Positions 20,726 through 34,189 of a stretch of DNA of 64,000 nucleotides are shown here, piece after piece (position 1 is the stretch's first letter; each line of letters begins with the position of its first letter). Below the pieces are notes generated by a model, which ran no database searches, was not told the origin of the DNA, and saw only the letters and a program-made list of their open reading frames with translations. Origin of the DNA: Metridium senile (taxonomy: Eukaryota > Cnidaria > Anthozoa > Actiniaria > Metridiidae). The position numbers and the translations under genes are program-made. The stretch lies in assembly GCA_949775045.1 (NCBI GenBank), contig OX459108.1, forward strand, positions 15,839,763 through 15,903,762. Direction: 5' to 3'.

Positions 20726-23700
20726 TCATACACACGTTTCGTACTCGTTCACTATAATGACGTCATTAGCCGGTAAAATAAGAGGGCTGCTCTTTCTGTG
20801 TCTGTCGCTAACAATATAGCCAGGGTTGGACTGTGATATCGAGCTTCGTGCCATGAAGTTGGAGTTCTGTTGTGAATATTTCCTTAAAGTGTCTGTATAA
20901 GATGCAACTTGCTCCCTAACACACTTGACACACTGGATATATCTACTGTAACTACGGAAACCACTAGCAAAGTCTTTATTTAACGTGCCGTATATTATGG
21001 GATGCGCAGCGCTCGTTGCTATGACTAAAACAACACAGAACTTCTTCACAATAGAATGGGGATGACCAAATACGGATATAAGCCATGTCACGTGATATGG
21101 TAGTGTGAAGGCCGCGTTAACAGCTACAATGACGATAAGCATTTTGATGACCTGTTGACAGATAAAAACAATCGTGAAAATAGAACTAGAAGCTATCAAT
21201 TAACGCTCAATATTAATAGTAATATGCACATCAATCAATTAGATAATTAACAATTAGACCCGAAGCCCGAATGGTCTACGGGTCAATAGCCCACGAGGCC
21301 GAGACTTCGAGGCCAAGTGGGCTATTGATCCGTGGCCTATGAGGGCGAGAGGTCTAATTGTTTTAGTATCCAACAACTTATAGGTCAAACTTTGCCATAT
21401 TTTGAAAGAAAAATAACATTTCAATCGTTTTATTTTGACAAAATGACAGAAAATACTGAGCGCGCGCTCAATGACGTGTGACGGCAAAATGTATTCAAAA
21501 CACATCGAAATTCTCCACTGTTTTTGCCATTTTCTCCCTCAATATTTTAATTTTAACGGCTGAAAATAGCATGCTTTTAGTATTAAAACTACTATACATT
21601 TTATAACGACGGAGGAATTAAGAAAAGTTCTAAGCTGAAAGTTTAAAAATCTGGCTTTCTCAATCGATCAAACTGAAGAATCAGTAGCGCGCGCTCTTCA
21701 AGTCAAAATTCATTCACAAAACATCAAAATTATGTGCTTTTTTGTCATTTTCTTGCTCGTATTTGTAATTTACGATTCAAAGAAAAGTATTATATTCAGT
21801 ACTAAGCCGTTTTTGAAGAAATAGAAGAATCAAGAAACTTTTTCAATAGTTTACAAAACCGGCGCTTTCCCCAACCATGGGCTATCACCCAATAGCCCAT
21901 GGTTGAGTAGCCAATGAGAGCGCGCGATTTGTGATAGACCATAAGTTGTTGGATACTAATACAAGATAGTCATTGTCAAGCAGACCAAGGGCGCCAAAAC
22001 GAAAAGTTCAGTGCATTGTGAAATGTTTGGACCTAGGAATATAAATTAAGTTTCACTTATCTCAAATATTGTCCAGAAAATGTGTAATTGTCCGCTTTTA
22101 ATCACGATAATATGCTGTATTCCACCACACCGACAATAATACCAACGGTCGTTTGAACGCTAAGATTGTGTGCCGCTGTACTAGCCGTTCAACGTAGTGC
22201 TGTCGCGAATATTCGTTATTCATTAGCCAACCACTAATTGGATTAAAATCGAATTCGCCCCTCCATTCACCTAAAGAGTGTTTAATATAGTCATCGTAAT
22301 TGTTTTTAGATATTGAGTTTAACGGCTATTGTTGAATTCAAAATATAAACGGCCAAATAACAGATTTTTATACGCAAGCACCCGATGTATTACGAAGCCC
22401 GCTTCGGCGTCCGATTTCCCAACCGACGGAGAAGAATCAGTCATCGCTGTGTAAACAAATTACCCTATGTACTGCCAAAATAATCCGATTAGTTGAGCAG
22501 ACGAGTCCACAAAGGGGCCGCGGGTTGTTTCCTACCCCTGTCTCTTTAGGTGAATGGAGGGGCGAATTCGATTTTAATCCAATTAGTGGTTGGCTAATGA
22601 ATAACGAATATTCGCGACAGCACTACGTCGAACGGCTTGTACAGCGGCACACAATCTTAGCGTTCAAACGACCGTTGGTATTATTGTCGGTGTGGTGGAA
22701 TACAGCACATTATCGTGATTAAAAGCGGACAATTACACATTTTCTGGACAATATTTGAGATAAGTGAAACTTAATTTATATTCCTAGGTCCAAACATTTC
22801 ACAATGCACTGAACTTTTCGTTTTGGCGCCCTTGAGCAGACATTCCATAAAATATAACTTTACTGCGTGACAGCATTATATACCATGTTGCGTGACATCA
22901 CTAGTAAATGTTATGTGACCAACCATCCTGTCACGCTCTGCCTAGATATTGTTTGTTTGTCTATTAGTTGATATTTAAAGTCAATAATGCATTTGTCAGT
23001 TCACTTTGCTGTTTGTTGTTCACAAAATAACCTAAAAAGACACTTATCCTAATCTATGACGTCATTAAGGCATTTCTAGTGACGATTTCAGGCTTTACGT
23101 CACGAATGACGTCACGTCGATAAATAAAGCCCTTTCTAGCTGTCATACACATATCAGTCACTTTATTCTAAAAGCAATCTATTGTACGGATATCATGGAA
23201 AATAAGATATGTTTGTCGCTCGATGGACTATAAATAGAAACAAACTATCAAATATTTGGACCCAGCATTTAAAGAATTCTTTATAATTAAGATATGCTTT
23301 GGGGGAAGTTATATTTTGACTAGCAGAAAACTGAAATTTCTTTGAATCTGTCCAAAAGGTCAAAAATCATCAATTGGCAATTCCAAGACAAGACCTAGAG
23401 AATGTTGTTTACTGACATGTCGGTAATGAGGGGGAGTAAGAGCGATTGAAAACCAACAAAGCGCTCAGTTTTGTAAAACCGCACCTAAACTAACGCGAAA
23501 CCGCATAACCACAAACCCTTCCGCCTCCCTCGCTAACTTATACACCATATAAAAGAGTGTTATATCACTTATTGACGTTTCGAACTTCTTGAATTTAAAA
23601 CATTGATCAGAAAAATCTATCCTTCTTTGATCCACGAAGTATTAAGAGAAAACGTCCTGTCGTTGTTTCGTCGGAGTAAAAATGATTACTGCTTGTACGT

Positions 23701-26700
23701 CGTATAAAAGAGAGTGTCACTTACTAACGTTTAGAACTACTTGAATTTAAAATATGGATCAGAGAAATCTATTCTTCTTTGATCCACGAAGAAAAAAGAG
23801 AGAAAAAGCATGTCATGAATCAGAGACACTGTCCTTCCTTGAAAAAGAAAAACGTAACAAGAGAAAAAGCCCTGTCGTGAATCAGAGAACACTGTCCTCC
23901 CTTGAAAAGAAAAACGTAACAAGAGAAAAAGCCCGGTCTATATTTGATATGTCGTCTTGTTGGCATGCATGGCCTTAATATTGATCATATCGTTATGATA
24001 TATTTCACTACACAGAGATAACCCTGGATATAATGTCAAATATCTCTGAGATTATTGATTGAAGATGTTGTTCAATGAAATCGGTATGGCGTATGGATTG
24101 CATAGAATGTCCGCCTTTAAAGGAAACGTTAGAACCTTTTCAAAGGGAAATCAATAAAAGGTCACCAAGGGAACCATAAACAATTTGTGGATTGCACTAA
24201 ATAATTCACATTCTATCATTCATTCTTTCTTTTGATCAAGAAACCATTTTTAAATGGTTTAAAAATTAATTTAAAAATTAATTAAAAAATGCTCTGTTTG
24301 TATTCGAAAATGCATTGTTGCTTTTAAGGAGCTATCTTAATTGTTCGTTTAAGTTTAATATATTGCGCTGGAAGCATGAAATAGAAATATATAACCGTGA
24401 TGCTTTGCGCATCTGAAAGTACTTCATTTGCACTTGATAAAACTAATACTTTATTTCTTAAAAGCACAAATATGTGTGATCACCTTTCCTTATTGTATTA
24501 TTGCTATTGTTTGTTTGTTTGTTTGTTTGTTTGTTTGTTTGTTTGTTTGTTTGTTTGTTTGTTTGTTTGTTTGTTTGTTTGTTTGTTTGTTTGTTTGTTT
24601 GTTTGTTTGTTTGTTTGTTAATTGATTGATTGTCTATTTTTAAACTAAATAATTTCTTGGTATATTTTTCTCGCTGATAATTACTATCATGCAAGTAGAT
24701 CCCATAAAACATGGGTAGACCGTGCAAGACACTGCAAAGTTATGAAGACTGACGGATGTACTCGTTACATCCATTAAAAGAAACTATCCATGTAAACAAC
24801 TCATGGCGACAATGGGAGTGAGATCATAGTTGTCGCAAAGTACTCTGTCAATTTCCTCTTGCTGATCCTATAGATGACGATTTGCTGCTGCGAATACTCT
24901 TCCGTATCTAGGCAACGCATTAAGAGAAGTGTTAAGTGTTGTTGACTAGCTCGCGCAAAAGTGTATGTTCTTCTAGACCATTTACGAAGATTAGCTCTTG
25001 CTATATTTCATAAAGATTTGCTCTTGCTATATGTCATAAAGATTTGCTCTTGCTATATGTCATAAAGATTTGCTCTTGCTATAATTCATAAAGATTTGCT
25101 CTTGCTATATTTCATAAAGATTTGCTTTTCGACAAATTACACGATTTGCTCTCACACACATCATCACTTACTTAACATAAAAGTGACGTAAACGAGATTT
25201 ACAATTAAGGAAGGAAAGCTTGTGTTCCTCGAAGAGAGGATTTCATGTCTGACGTGCCAGCTTGAGCAAAAGTTGCACGATTTTTTTCTCGTTTCACCAC
25301 GCATCAAGTAGATGTACAATGTTGATTACAAGACCATAATCCATAGTACTTAATCCACCACAAACCAAAGGTTCATTATACCTAGTATTCTATATTAGAT
25401 ATGTCAATTCTAGATCATTCTTATCTATTTGTTCACTTTTATGTGTAAATAAAGACTTCACTACCCATTCAGTTCCAACTAATTATAATAGGATTACAAG
25501 GTGTTAATAGATTTAATTTTGTTTATATAAACGTTTTTTTTCCCTTAGTAATTATTCAATTGGACCAAATAAAATAAGATCAACGTACATTTTCGTTTTG
25601 AGTTGGGTAATATCACCCTAAGAAAATGCTTCCTTTATTTCATAAACGTGAATGACCTCGAACTAAATATTGACTTGATATCAATTCTGTTTTTAGTGAA
25701 ACAGTTTTATTTCTATAATTTTATTCAAAGTAGTTCCGGCGTACTTAGAAAATGTTAATTTGAAAGTTTTCTTTATCTCCACGTACGTGTAATATATAGT
25801 GATAATAATCAACTACTGGGATTTCACAGTAAACCTTCACTTTATACCACTACCTTTACACTAGAAAAACACGCTTTTTCCCGTCTAGACCAGTATTAAA
25901 ATACCAAACATAAGAGAGTTAAGAGTGACTACACAACCCGACCATGAATCATCAATATATACATATGTCAAGAACCAACCGGACATCTTAAGAAATAAGG
26001 AATGGAATTGAATAATACACAGAAATAAAACACCGGCGGGAAATGTAAAAATATACCGACTTCCAACGGATAAGAAACTGAACCGTCTTTGATTAGTCCC
26101 CTGAAGACGATGATGAGTTTTCTCGCGAGGAAAAACTAAGGAAATGTGAGATTTTTAGATTATAAAACCTGACAATTTGTACGTGTACGACTTGGTGTAA
26201 AGTGGAGATAATTCTTGAGAAATAAGATGGTTTTGAAATCTCTATTTAGACTGATCTGAGAAATCGGGTTTTTGATCAAATATTGATGCGTAAGAAATCG
26301 GATAGATGTACTTTAAGATTTACTTAAGAATAGAGTGATATTCGTTTTAGTTAAAAAAATGAGATATTTTGAGAAATATTGGATGTCTATCAAACAACTT
26401 TTTCGTTTGTATTTAATCAATGAATGCACTGGCTGTTTACATGTATATTTAATACTAGGAAACAAAAAAATTGACGGAGAAAGATCACGAGAATTACGTT
26501 TTGCTTGTATAATTCCAGTGGAGATATTTTTTAATCTAGAAAATCTGAGATTTTTCTCAACTAAATCTGACAAATCTGTTTCATTTCAGAAAATCCGGGA
26601 TTTTTGTAACAAAATCGGCTTTTTGACCTAGCTGTGATCGTTTTTTGATCCATAAAATCTGGGGGTTTTCGTGTAAAACATGGGACTAATCTTCATCATT

Positions 26701-27493
26701 GTTTTTTGCTTTGTTTATGAATACATTTAATGATGTGTTAGTTATGTAGTGATGAGATTCTTACCTTCTTGTTACGTTTCTCTCTTAATTGCAACAAACT
26801 CTGTGCTAAAGCAACTTCCAGCTTTGGCTGTCGAAGGTTTAGACATACATGAGCATAAAAGGCTGTTATGACAGACATTGGTAGAAGATATTGAAGAAAG
26901 AATAAAAGTACAAAATAACACTGCTCAAACAATACACTCGGCCAAATATCAGTACAAACAGGCCGATTCCCTTTACTATACACTAGCTGGAGGTAGAAGT
27001 TCAACGGTAGAGTTATGATCGCAGATACACACCATACAACACCAATAACTATCTTAGTCTGTGTTATTGTTATTCGTTTCTTTAAAGGATGCACAACAGC
27101 TCTGTGTTGATCTAAAGCCATAATTACTAACGTAGCAGAAGATGCTGTAATAAATAGGTATGTTAACATAGGAATTATCTTGCACAGGAACCATCCAAAT
27201 GGCCAGATGTAGGAATTTTCTTGATATGCGAGACGAAATGGAAGGTTAATGGTTAGAACAGCGATATCTGCAGCGGCTAAATTACATATCAGATAGTTAC
27301 TAACAGTTTGTAGTTTTCTACGTCGTACAACCATACGAAATACTAGAGCATTGCCAGTAACACCGATTATGAAGACTAAAGTGTAACAGATGAGTTTAGT
27401 TACTTTGATGGGTAATGTTTCCCCAGAGCTTGAAGCGGCGGGAAGTAATGGAAACGACGATGCGTTAAATGTCACGTTCTTTGATTCCCCCAT
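20726..27493 (-). CDS. Class A (rhodopsin-family) GPCR, peptide-receptor type, 2 exons
   Basis: Exon 1 is 27493-26765 (243 codons, donor AAG|GTAAGA). Exon 2 is 21151-20726 (141 codons plus stop, acceptor CAACAG|GTC). Together they give 384 aa in frame. The ATG sits in GCCATGG. Two N-glycosylation sites (NVT, NAS) lie in the N-terminus. Seven membrane segments are clear: N48 (1.50), LAAAD with D76 (2.50), C104-C180 disulfide pair, W154 (4.50), P205 (5.50) and P261 (6.50). The intron falls between TM5 and TM6. Three activation motifs are altered: DRY reads DQH (128-130), CWxP reads FTLP (258-261) and NPxxY reads HPIIY (293-297). Overall layout suits a peptide-type receptor of the plasma membrane. 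The ligand cannot be assigned. Confidence 0.9.
21251..21360. repeat. 110-bp GC-rich hairpin in the GPCR intron
   Basis: CAATTAGACC at the left and GGTCTAATTG at the right are inverted, with an inner pair GGTCAATAGCCCA / TGGGCTATTGATC. It abuts the next TIR element at 21,364. Confidence 0.6.
21364..21958. mobile_element. 595-bp TIR element, TAGTATCCAACAACTTAT ends
   Basis: The 18-bp ends TAGTATCCAACAACTTAT and ATAAGTTGTTGGATACTA are perfect inverted copies, and a TA duplication is possible. The interior contains AACCATGGGCTAT / ATAGCCCATGGTT (21,869-21,904) and an AGCCAATGAGAGCGCGCGAT motif near the right end. No transposase frame is present. Confidence 0.65.
21986..22834. mobile_element. 849-bp foldback transposon with about 285-bp arms and 7-bp target duplication
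   Basis: The left arm from CAAGGGCGCC (21,986) to about 22,275 is almost identical, inverted, to the right arm from about 22,548 to GGCGCCCTTG (22,834). A direct AGCAGAC flanks both ends (21,979-21,985 and 22,835-22,841). The 272-bp centre has no transposase. The CA-starting termini fit hAT-like or P-like non-autonomous elements; the class is uncertain. High arm identity implies a recent origin or gene conversion. Confidence 0.75.
23755..23945 (+). repeat. Minisatellite, about 63-bp period, three units
   Basis: Units read AATCAGAGA.ACACTGTCCT.CCTTGAAAA.GAAAAACGTAAC with AAGAGAAAAAGCCCTGTCGT. A flanking CTTACTAACGTTTAGAAC piece relates it to the dispersed GACGTTTCGA motif family. It lies in the GPCR intron. 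Confidence 0.6.
24508..24620 (+). repeat. (TTTG)n microsatellite, about 28 units
   Basis: An uninterrupted TTTG array of about 113 bp in the GPCR intron. ORFs on both strands (repeated FVCL / NKQT) are artefacts. The intron stretches 22,850-23,740 and 25,130-26,760 hold nothing further that I recognise. Confidence 0.95.
24989..25128 (+). repeat. 26-bp tandem repeat, five to six units
   Basis: The unit is TTTGCTCTTGCTATATGTCA plus TAAAGA, with one or two substitutions per copy. It lies in the GPCR intron. Confidence 0.85.
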
Positions 27494-29284
27494 GGCATGA
27501 AGTACTTCACAATATCTCTCTCTCTCTTGTAGTTTACGCTTTAACCCAGTAATTTAGTTCATTAGGTGTGTTGTGCCAAGCTGGTAGGTACAAGACACGA
27601 TAAGATGTTACTCGTCAGTGTTGTTGTAACCAAGGATTTCCAACCATCCCTTCATGTGCGATGTGATGTGCTCTTGTCTGTACTGCTCTATAATGACAGC
27701 AACAGAATAGATAAAGATGACATATTAAATGAGAACCAGTGCCGATTGAGTGGGTCTAAGCCGTTCTCTAGCTAAGGGACTAAAGCTGAAGGACTCTCAG
27801 CGAAGGGACTACTTTAATTACCCATTGAAAAACCCCTCAGGGAACGCAATCTATCATCTTGAACTACATCGAGCTTATCATTGCTTGGATAGGCGCTTAG
27901 AGAGACTTCTTTCATGTCCTCCGACAAGAAAGGTTAAACATTTAACGACAGATAAAAACTACTAGACATCATATTTTATGGCAGTGAAGAGGATATGTAC
28001 AATAATTCACCTGGCGAATAACACCGTTATTTAAAACACATTATTTCTAACAAGTCAAAAAGGAATGTACAACAATCGTTATTAAGAATAAGTATAAAAC
28101 ACTAAAAAAGCTTACAAATTTGACGTGCAGATTTTACCAGACTGACTTCTTTATATAGCCGTGACGTATAGTGCAATTATTCACCTGGGCAAAAACAGCG
28201 TTATTGATGAAGGAGTATAAGTGATATTTAGAGTTAACTTGTGTGTAATTTAAATAACAAAAACTATTAAGGCTTGACGATATAATACTATCATCTATAA
28301 TTATTCACCTGGAGGCACAGAATACAGTTTGTACTAAAGTAAGAATATATCTTAGGAATAGACAGCGATCAAACCATCGGCTTAACTCTTTTATCAAATA
28401 TTTATTTGTCGGTTGGTTTATTGTTATTTTTTCAGCCCTAAGAAAAGCATTGCAAACAACAGTGCTATTATTTCAACAATGCTATGTCTTCTATTGATTA
28501 GAATCGCGGTTTCTTCTTTTGTGGAAACTACAAATAAAAAAAACGTCGGGTTTTTTTTTGTTTTCTCTCCAAATTATATGTTATCGATGAAAATTGTGAG
28601 TTCAATCACAAAAATCAAATATTTTTTATGTCTTCTTCAGTTTTAGACGGAACTGAAATAGCTTAGTCAGTCGGAATAAAAAAAAAAAATGTCGGTTCTT
28701 TCTTTCTACAAACGCTACCTGAATATGTGTATGAATGTTATGTGAATGTTATATTATATAATATTCTATTATTATTACTACTATTCTTTCTTATTATATT
28801 TTCAATCTTTAAATTTCCCGCAAGTTTTCAGAAAAAAAATCGACGTTTTATCTGTGTGTTACTTGACTCTTTTGATTCAACCAAATCCAAAATTGCATTT
28901 AAAAAAATCGACGGGTTGTTCCTGTGTTTTAGTATTGTTTGATTTGCCAGCTAAAAAGCTAACTTGTTTTCCCTTTCAAGGTCATTATGTTAATGGGTTC
29001 ATTATCTTATAGAATAAAATATAATTGAGTTTATCGTCATATCTCGGTACTATGGTTGTTATCCCACAGTTAGTGGTAGAAACCCCGCAAACCATGATAG
29101 CGAACCCCCATGGACAAATATACACAAACTGACCAATCACAGCTAAGGCTCGATGTCCACAAATATGCACGATACTGAGATATAATACGAGGACGTGAAA
29201 TGAATAGATATACTAGTATAGATATACGTAATGACCTCCAGAGATTGGGTACATCGCAAAACGTACGATAATTTACACTTGTAT

Positions 29285-29885
29285 TTGGAAACAAAATGTA
29301 CGATATCTAGCGACTAAACTAGGGTATAGACTGCGTCGGTGCTCTAAAGAAACAAATAGACTTAAAATGTACGATATCTCGCGACTGAACTAGTGTAGAC
29401 TGCGTCGGTGTTTCTAAAGAAACAAATAGACAACAAATGTACGATATCTCGCGATTGAACTGGGGTAGACTGCGTCGGTGTTTCTAAAGAAACAAATTGA
29501 CTACAAATGTACGATATCTCGCGATTGAACTGGGGTAGACTGCGTCGGTGTTTCTAAAGAAACAAATAGACTACAAATGTACGATATCTCGCGATTGAAC
29601 TGGGGTAGACTGCGTCGGTGTTCGAAAGAAACAAATAGAGTAATAATGTACGATATCCTGCGATTCAAATTGTGTAGACTGCGTCGGTATTTCTAAAGAA
29701 ACAAATGTACGATATCTCGCGACTGAACTGGGGTAGACTGCGTCGGTGTTTCTAAGGAAATATTTCAGTAGAGTAAAAATCTGCGATAACTGGAGGTTAA
29801 ACTAGTGTAGACTGCGTCGGTTTTTCTAAAGAAACGAGAATCAACAAGAACTAACGACCATTGTGAACTGCGTCGGTGTTTCTAT
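29285..29885 (+). repeat. GACTGCGTCGGTG minisatellite, about 70 bp, nine units
   Basis: Nine units each contain GACTGCGTCGGTGTTTCTAA, AGAAACAAATAGA, AATGTACGATATCTCGCG and a GAACT.G.GTA segment. Each unit has a GTTTCTAAAGAAAC mini-palindrome. It is intergenic, between the GPCR and Tudor genes, and is the longest array of the window-wide superfamily. The flanking 27,500-29,280 is AT-rich with no supported gene. Confidence 0.85.
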
Positions 29886-30884
29886 AACATGCAGACAACA
29901 ATAAATATAGTTTTGGATGCAGTAGCTTTTTTTGAAGAAACTGATTTGAATACATAAGGTAGAAGAGAATGCTACTAACGTTTCGGCCGTTCATCATTCG
30001 TCTTAATGAAAATATCCCTTGATGTATGGTAATAATCAGTGACGATAATGAGCGTGTAATGTGTTTTGATGATTCTATTACATCAAAGATAGTTAGGCGA
30101 AGTGCTTGGTAGACCACGCGGGTTCTTAGTAGTTACGTCATTGCAGTTTTCTATGGTTAAATCTACGTATATTGATAGATATGTTGTGTTATAGTATTGT
30201 GTTCTGTGTCTTTTTATAGCATTTTTATAGTGTAGGTATACAATCGACAAAAATAGTATCAACGGATTGTAGCTAGCAAATAGTGTGGTGATAGAGTTAA
30301 CAAAAAGATTTTGTAATAGCTGTTATAATATGATAGATCATTGATAGTATTATAATTATTACTGATGTTTCAAATATAATAACAGTAAGAAAGGTTTTTA
30401 AATCTTGGCTTTTTCTATACGATAAACGAATATAAGCCAGTATCACAAGTAAATAATATAAGCAGGCTTATATTGAACAGTATTTAGTACAGATTCATGA
30501 AAAATCAAGTGATGATTGCTTCATATTGCTTGTCTATAAACACGTACATAAAATATCTAAGGGAACATTTCGATTACCAAACATTTTGTATTGAAAGTTC
30601 AGTAAGGATTTAATCTACAGCCATTTGCTTACCTTGTAGCGGTAAATTGAGGTGAAAACAAAACACTTGCACCAGTATTCCAATACAAAGGAAACAATTA
30701 CAGTACTGAAAACATGTAAAACTAAAATGGCAACTTATTCACTGTGAAATGGTGTTACTTACTGACGTTTAGGACGTTAATGGTCGTAGTATGTTGTGAG
30801 GTAGATTGTAGGCGAAAACAGCCCTTTTAAGCGACGGTAAATATCGTATACAACCACTAAACCACAAACTACATGTTATGGTAC

Positions 30885-31180
30885 ACCTATTTCAATAATC
30901 CTTGTCGCAACTACAGTTCACACTATGAAGCCTGCAAAGGATGTCGGTTATATGAACATGATTTGTGATTTATTATTTGTTTCTTTTATATAACTTACAT
31001 ATATCTTTCATCAAATACCATTGCAATAACTTGTTATGATGATATAACACAAATACTTACAACCAAAATATGCTACGAATAAATCGATAACGATAAGAGA
31101 AGAAATACCGACATCCTTTGCAGCCTTCAGAGTGTGGACTGTAGCTTTGATTGACGGTTTTTTAAAAAGGTGTAAGGCCG
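30885..31180. repeat. Inverted pair of the CTGAAGCTTGCAAAGGATGT block
   Basis: One copy reads forward (30,885-30,955) and one reverse (31,085-31,175), about 130 bp apart. Pieces reading TGTTACTTACTGACGTTT occur near both (30,750 and 31,180). The arrangement suggests two elements inserted in opposite orientation. The rest of 30.0-32.5 kb is AT-rich with no gene seen. Confidence 0.6.
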
Positions 31181-32507
31181 TGTTACTTACTGATGTTTTG
31201 GACACTAATCGAAGTGGTAGATATATAAATAAATAGAAAATCAAACCCTACTTCAATGATAAATGTCTAAACCACAAACACGTTGTAAGTTAAACATAAT
31301 CCACTCGATAACCATGTAAAGCAACGATTAATGACATCGAACACTGACTTACAACTACACTTTAATCAAATTATCGTATAAAACAATATTTCTTTTAGTA
31401 GGAAAAATAACCACCTTTTTCTAACAAAGCTCATGCAGTGAGCTCATGCAGTCGTTAAAAAAAAAACATCTTTTCAACCGCAAAGTTTCGAATTAATGTT
31501 AAATAACCACATCAAGCTAGTGTCAGTATGTTTTATTACTGAAGGAGTATTGCAATATTTGTTGAGGAAGACTTTCCGTGTTTTCAATCAGCTGCCATGA
31601 TGGTCTCACTGAGCAGTATTTAATTCTCTTGGAAAAAAAAATACAAAAAAATACAAAATTACACGTAATTGAGAAAATATTGACGGACAAAAAAAAAACA
31701 TTTTTTTGCCTATATTTTATAATTATTTTTTCTCAATCTTGAAAAAGATAAGCTATATCATAGAAAATAAATAAGTTTTAGATATATTTCATATACTCTT
31801 TATTATAACTAACACTATATTTTTTTGTAAGTAATGATCCAAAAATCTGGTAAATAGATTCGACCTTTCTACATACCCGAACTAAGATGCTTTGTCGATT
31901 TTCTATAATTCTTAAGGCGAGAATAAATCCTATTTTTCTTTCGTTATCTTGTAGTAATTGTGGTTGGTTTGTTTACTTTATAATTCACTGAAGTACCATT
32001 TGGGAGCATATAATCAAACATCATGTCAAAAACGAAATCCGACTTACCGGTAAAAATTAGAATCTTCAACGATTCAGTCCACAAGTTCATTTACTTACGA
32101 GAATCAATGCTTCTTTTACAGTAGTTATCTTGAATTAAAAGTTGTTTACTTTTCAATTGACCGAAGTAGTATGTGCTAGCATGTAGTCGGGGTTTAATGT
32201 CAATACACAATGGCTTACCGTAGAGTAATAATTGGTTCACTGTAGACTTCAAGACGACTCGGTTTAAATGGTTTGTAACGGTACGTCAAACACACTTGAG
32301 ATGGGTTTAAGATACAGACATTACGTTGGGTTGGGGAGCTGTGTTGAGAGGATGAGTCTATGATTGCCAAGAATAGAATAACAGGAAGAAATATAGAGGG
32401 GGATGCAAACTATTTAAGGGATCAAGTGGACATGCACCCCCCTGGAAGGGGATCATCTATATATGAAGAAACATATATTGCTATTGGATGTTAGATGTAA
32501 ATTATTA

Positions 32508-32808
32508 TCATCATCATTATATCATCATCATCATCATCATTATCATTAATATCGTAAATTGCTGTATACCATCACCACCACCACCTTAACAATCATCATC
32601 ATTGACACCATTAAACAAAGTCACCATCAACATCATCTTTTAATTACATATTATCCGGTCATCACCATCATCATCATCATCATCACCACCATCATCACCA
32701 TCATCATCATCATCATCAAAATATATAATAATCATCTCAGTCTTAACCATTATTATCATCGCAAACACCATGATCATTGTCTTCACCGTCACCATCGTCA
32801 TCGTCATT

Positions 32809-32848
<40 letters not shown>

Positions 32849-32960
32849 CCACCATCATCATCATCATCAAAATATATAATAATCATCTCAGTCTTAACCA
32901 TTATTATCATCGCAAACACCATGATCATTGTCTTCACCATCACCATCGTCATTATCAATG
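32508..32960. repeat. (CAT)n / (ATC)n microsatellite region with internal duplication
   Basis: Long CATCAT runs surround a unit of about 157 bp (TAATAATCATCTCAGTCTTA onward) present at both 32,727 and 32,884. All ORFs here are His, Ile, Ser, Met or Asp homopolymers from the repeat. Confidence 0.9.
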
Positions 32961-33570
32961 TCATTCAGTTTCTATATTATTATACTATCATCATTGTCTT
33001 CATATTCCTATATATATATAGTCAGATATCATCATTTCTTTCTTGAAATACACCCTTATTGTTGCTAAAAGGCTACTAGTGGTTTCAATTGTTTAGAATA
33101 TGTAAAACCCTGGTCGTTAATGCTGCACTGTGTGCTGATGTTATTTAAATGACCATCTTGATTGATATAGGAACATACATTATACTATCTATAAATACAC
33201 CATAAAACCAGTTTATTATCGACTATACAGTACAATACGGAAAGGAATTGATGATCGACAGGAGTCACAATATAGTGACACAAATCACCACAATATCATA
33301 GAGAAAAAGATGTATAACGTCAAAAAGACCTATGTTGTTCGTAAAATGCAATTATAATATCGCAATATCAAAAGGCGATGCTTTATTTTAGAAGAGTCTT
33401 TTTAGTAACTTAGTAAAGGTTATAAAGGTTATATCCTTATAGTTCTAACAATCAAAACACGTTTACAATCATACTAAAACTTACTTCGGCATTACTCCAA
33501 AGACAATAACTATAAAAATAACTTGCTGTGCCGTTGTCTCTGAGAGACATTAACTAAGTAATATATGCCG

Positions 33571-33588
33571 GGGGGGGGGGGGGGGGGT
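33571..33588 (+). repeat. Poly(G) run
   Basis: About 18 consecutive G residues in intergenic DNA. Exact length may be affected by sequencing. From 33,000 to 34,190 I see no gene. Confidence 0.7.
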
Positions 33589-34189
33589 TACTCCCTTTGT
33601 CCAAGTGGTAGGGGTGATCGGTGGAGGTTTTGAAAACGACCCCTAATAGGTACGCACAGATAAAAATAACTGATAAAGCCTTGTCGATTTCTACCCCAAC
33701 AAAGCAACAAAACAGATTAAAAATGACTCTTACAGGTACGAAATCATGTTACGTAACTGATTTTTGAGCCAGAACCCTAAAAGGACCCTAATAGGTACGC
33801 ACAGAAAATTAGTCATGTCATCATGTCATCAAACAATACATGGTATTTTAGGTAGATTGTAGGTTGTTTTCTGTAACGTACGCGGTTGTTCTTCGTTTTA
33901 ATGGGAGAATCAACGGAACATTAGTCAAACCAGCTAGTAATGATTTGTCTTGATAATAGATCCCCTGTAGTAGACTGGTCTAGACAAACTATGAACAACC
34001 AACTTGCCTCTTTTCATATCGATATTCATGCAGCCATTTAAGGTACTAACTGTGCTCTACACAGAATTGTTTTGAAAAACCATAGCAGCAGGCTTCTAGA
34101 ACATTTGATCAGATAAAAGGTCGACATTGCAAGTATTTGTTTTTTATTACATTTTATTTGCATTGTATGCCATTCTTTAAATTCCGTTC

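Noticed and set aside
22525..22722. 65-codon ORF in the GPCR intron
   Set aside because: Entirely within the foldback transposon arm and loop; no similarity to a transposase seen.
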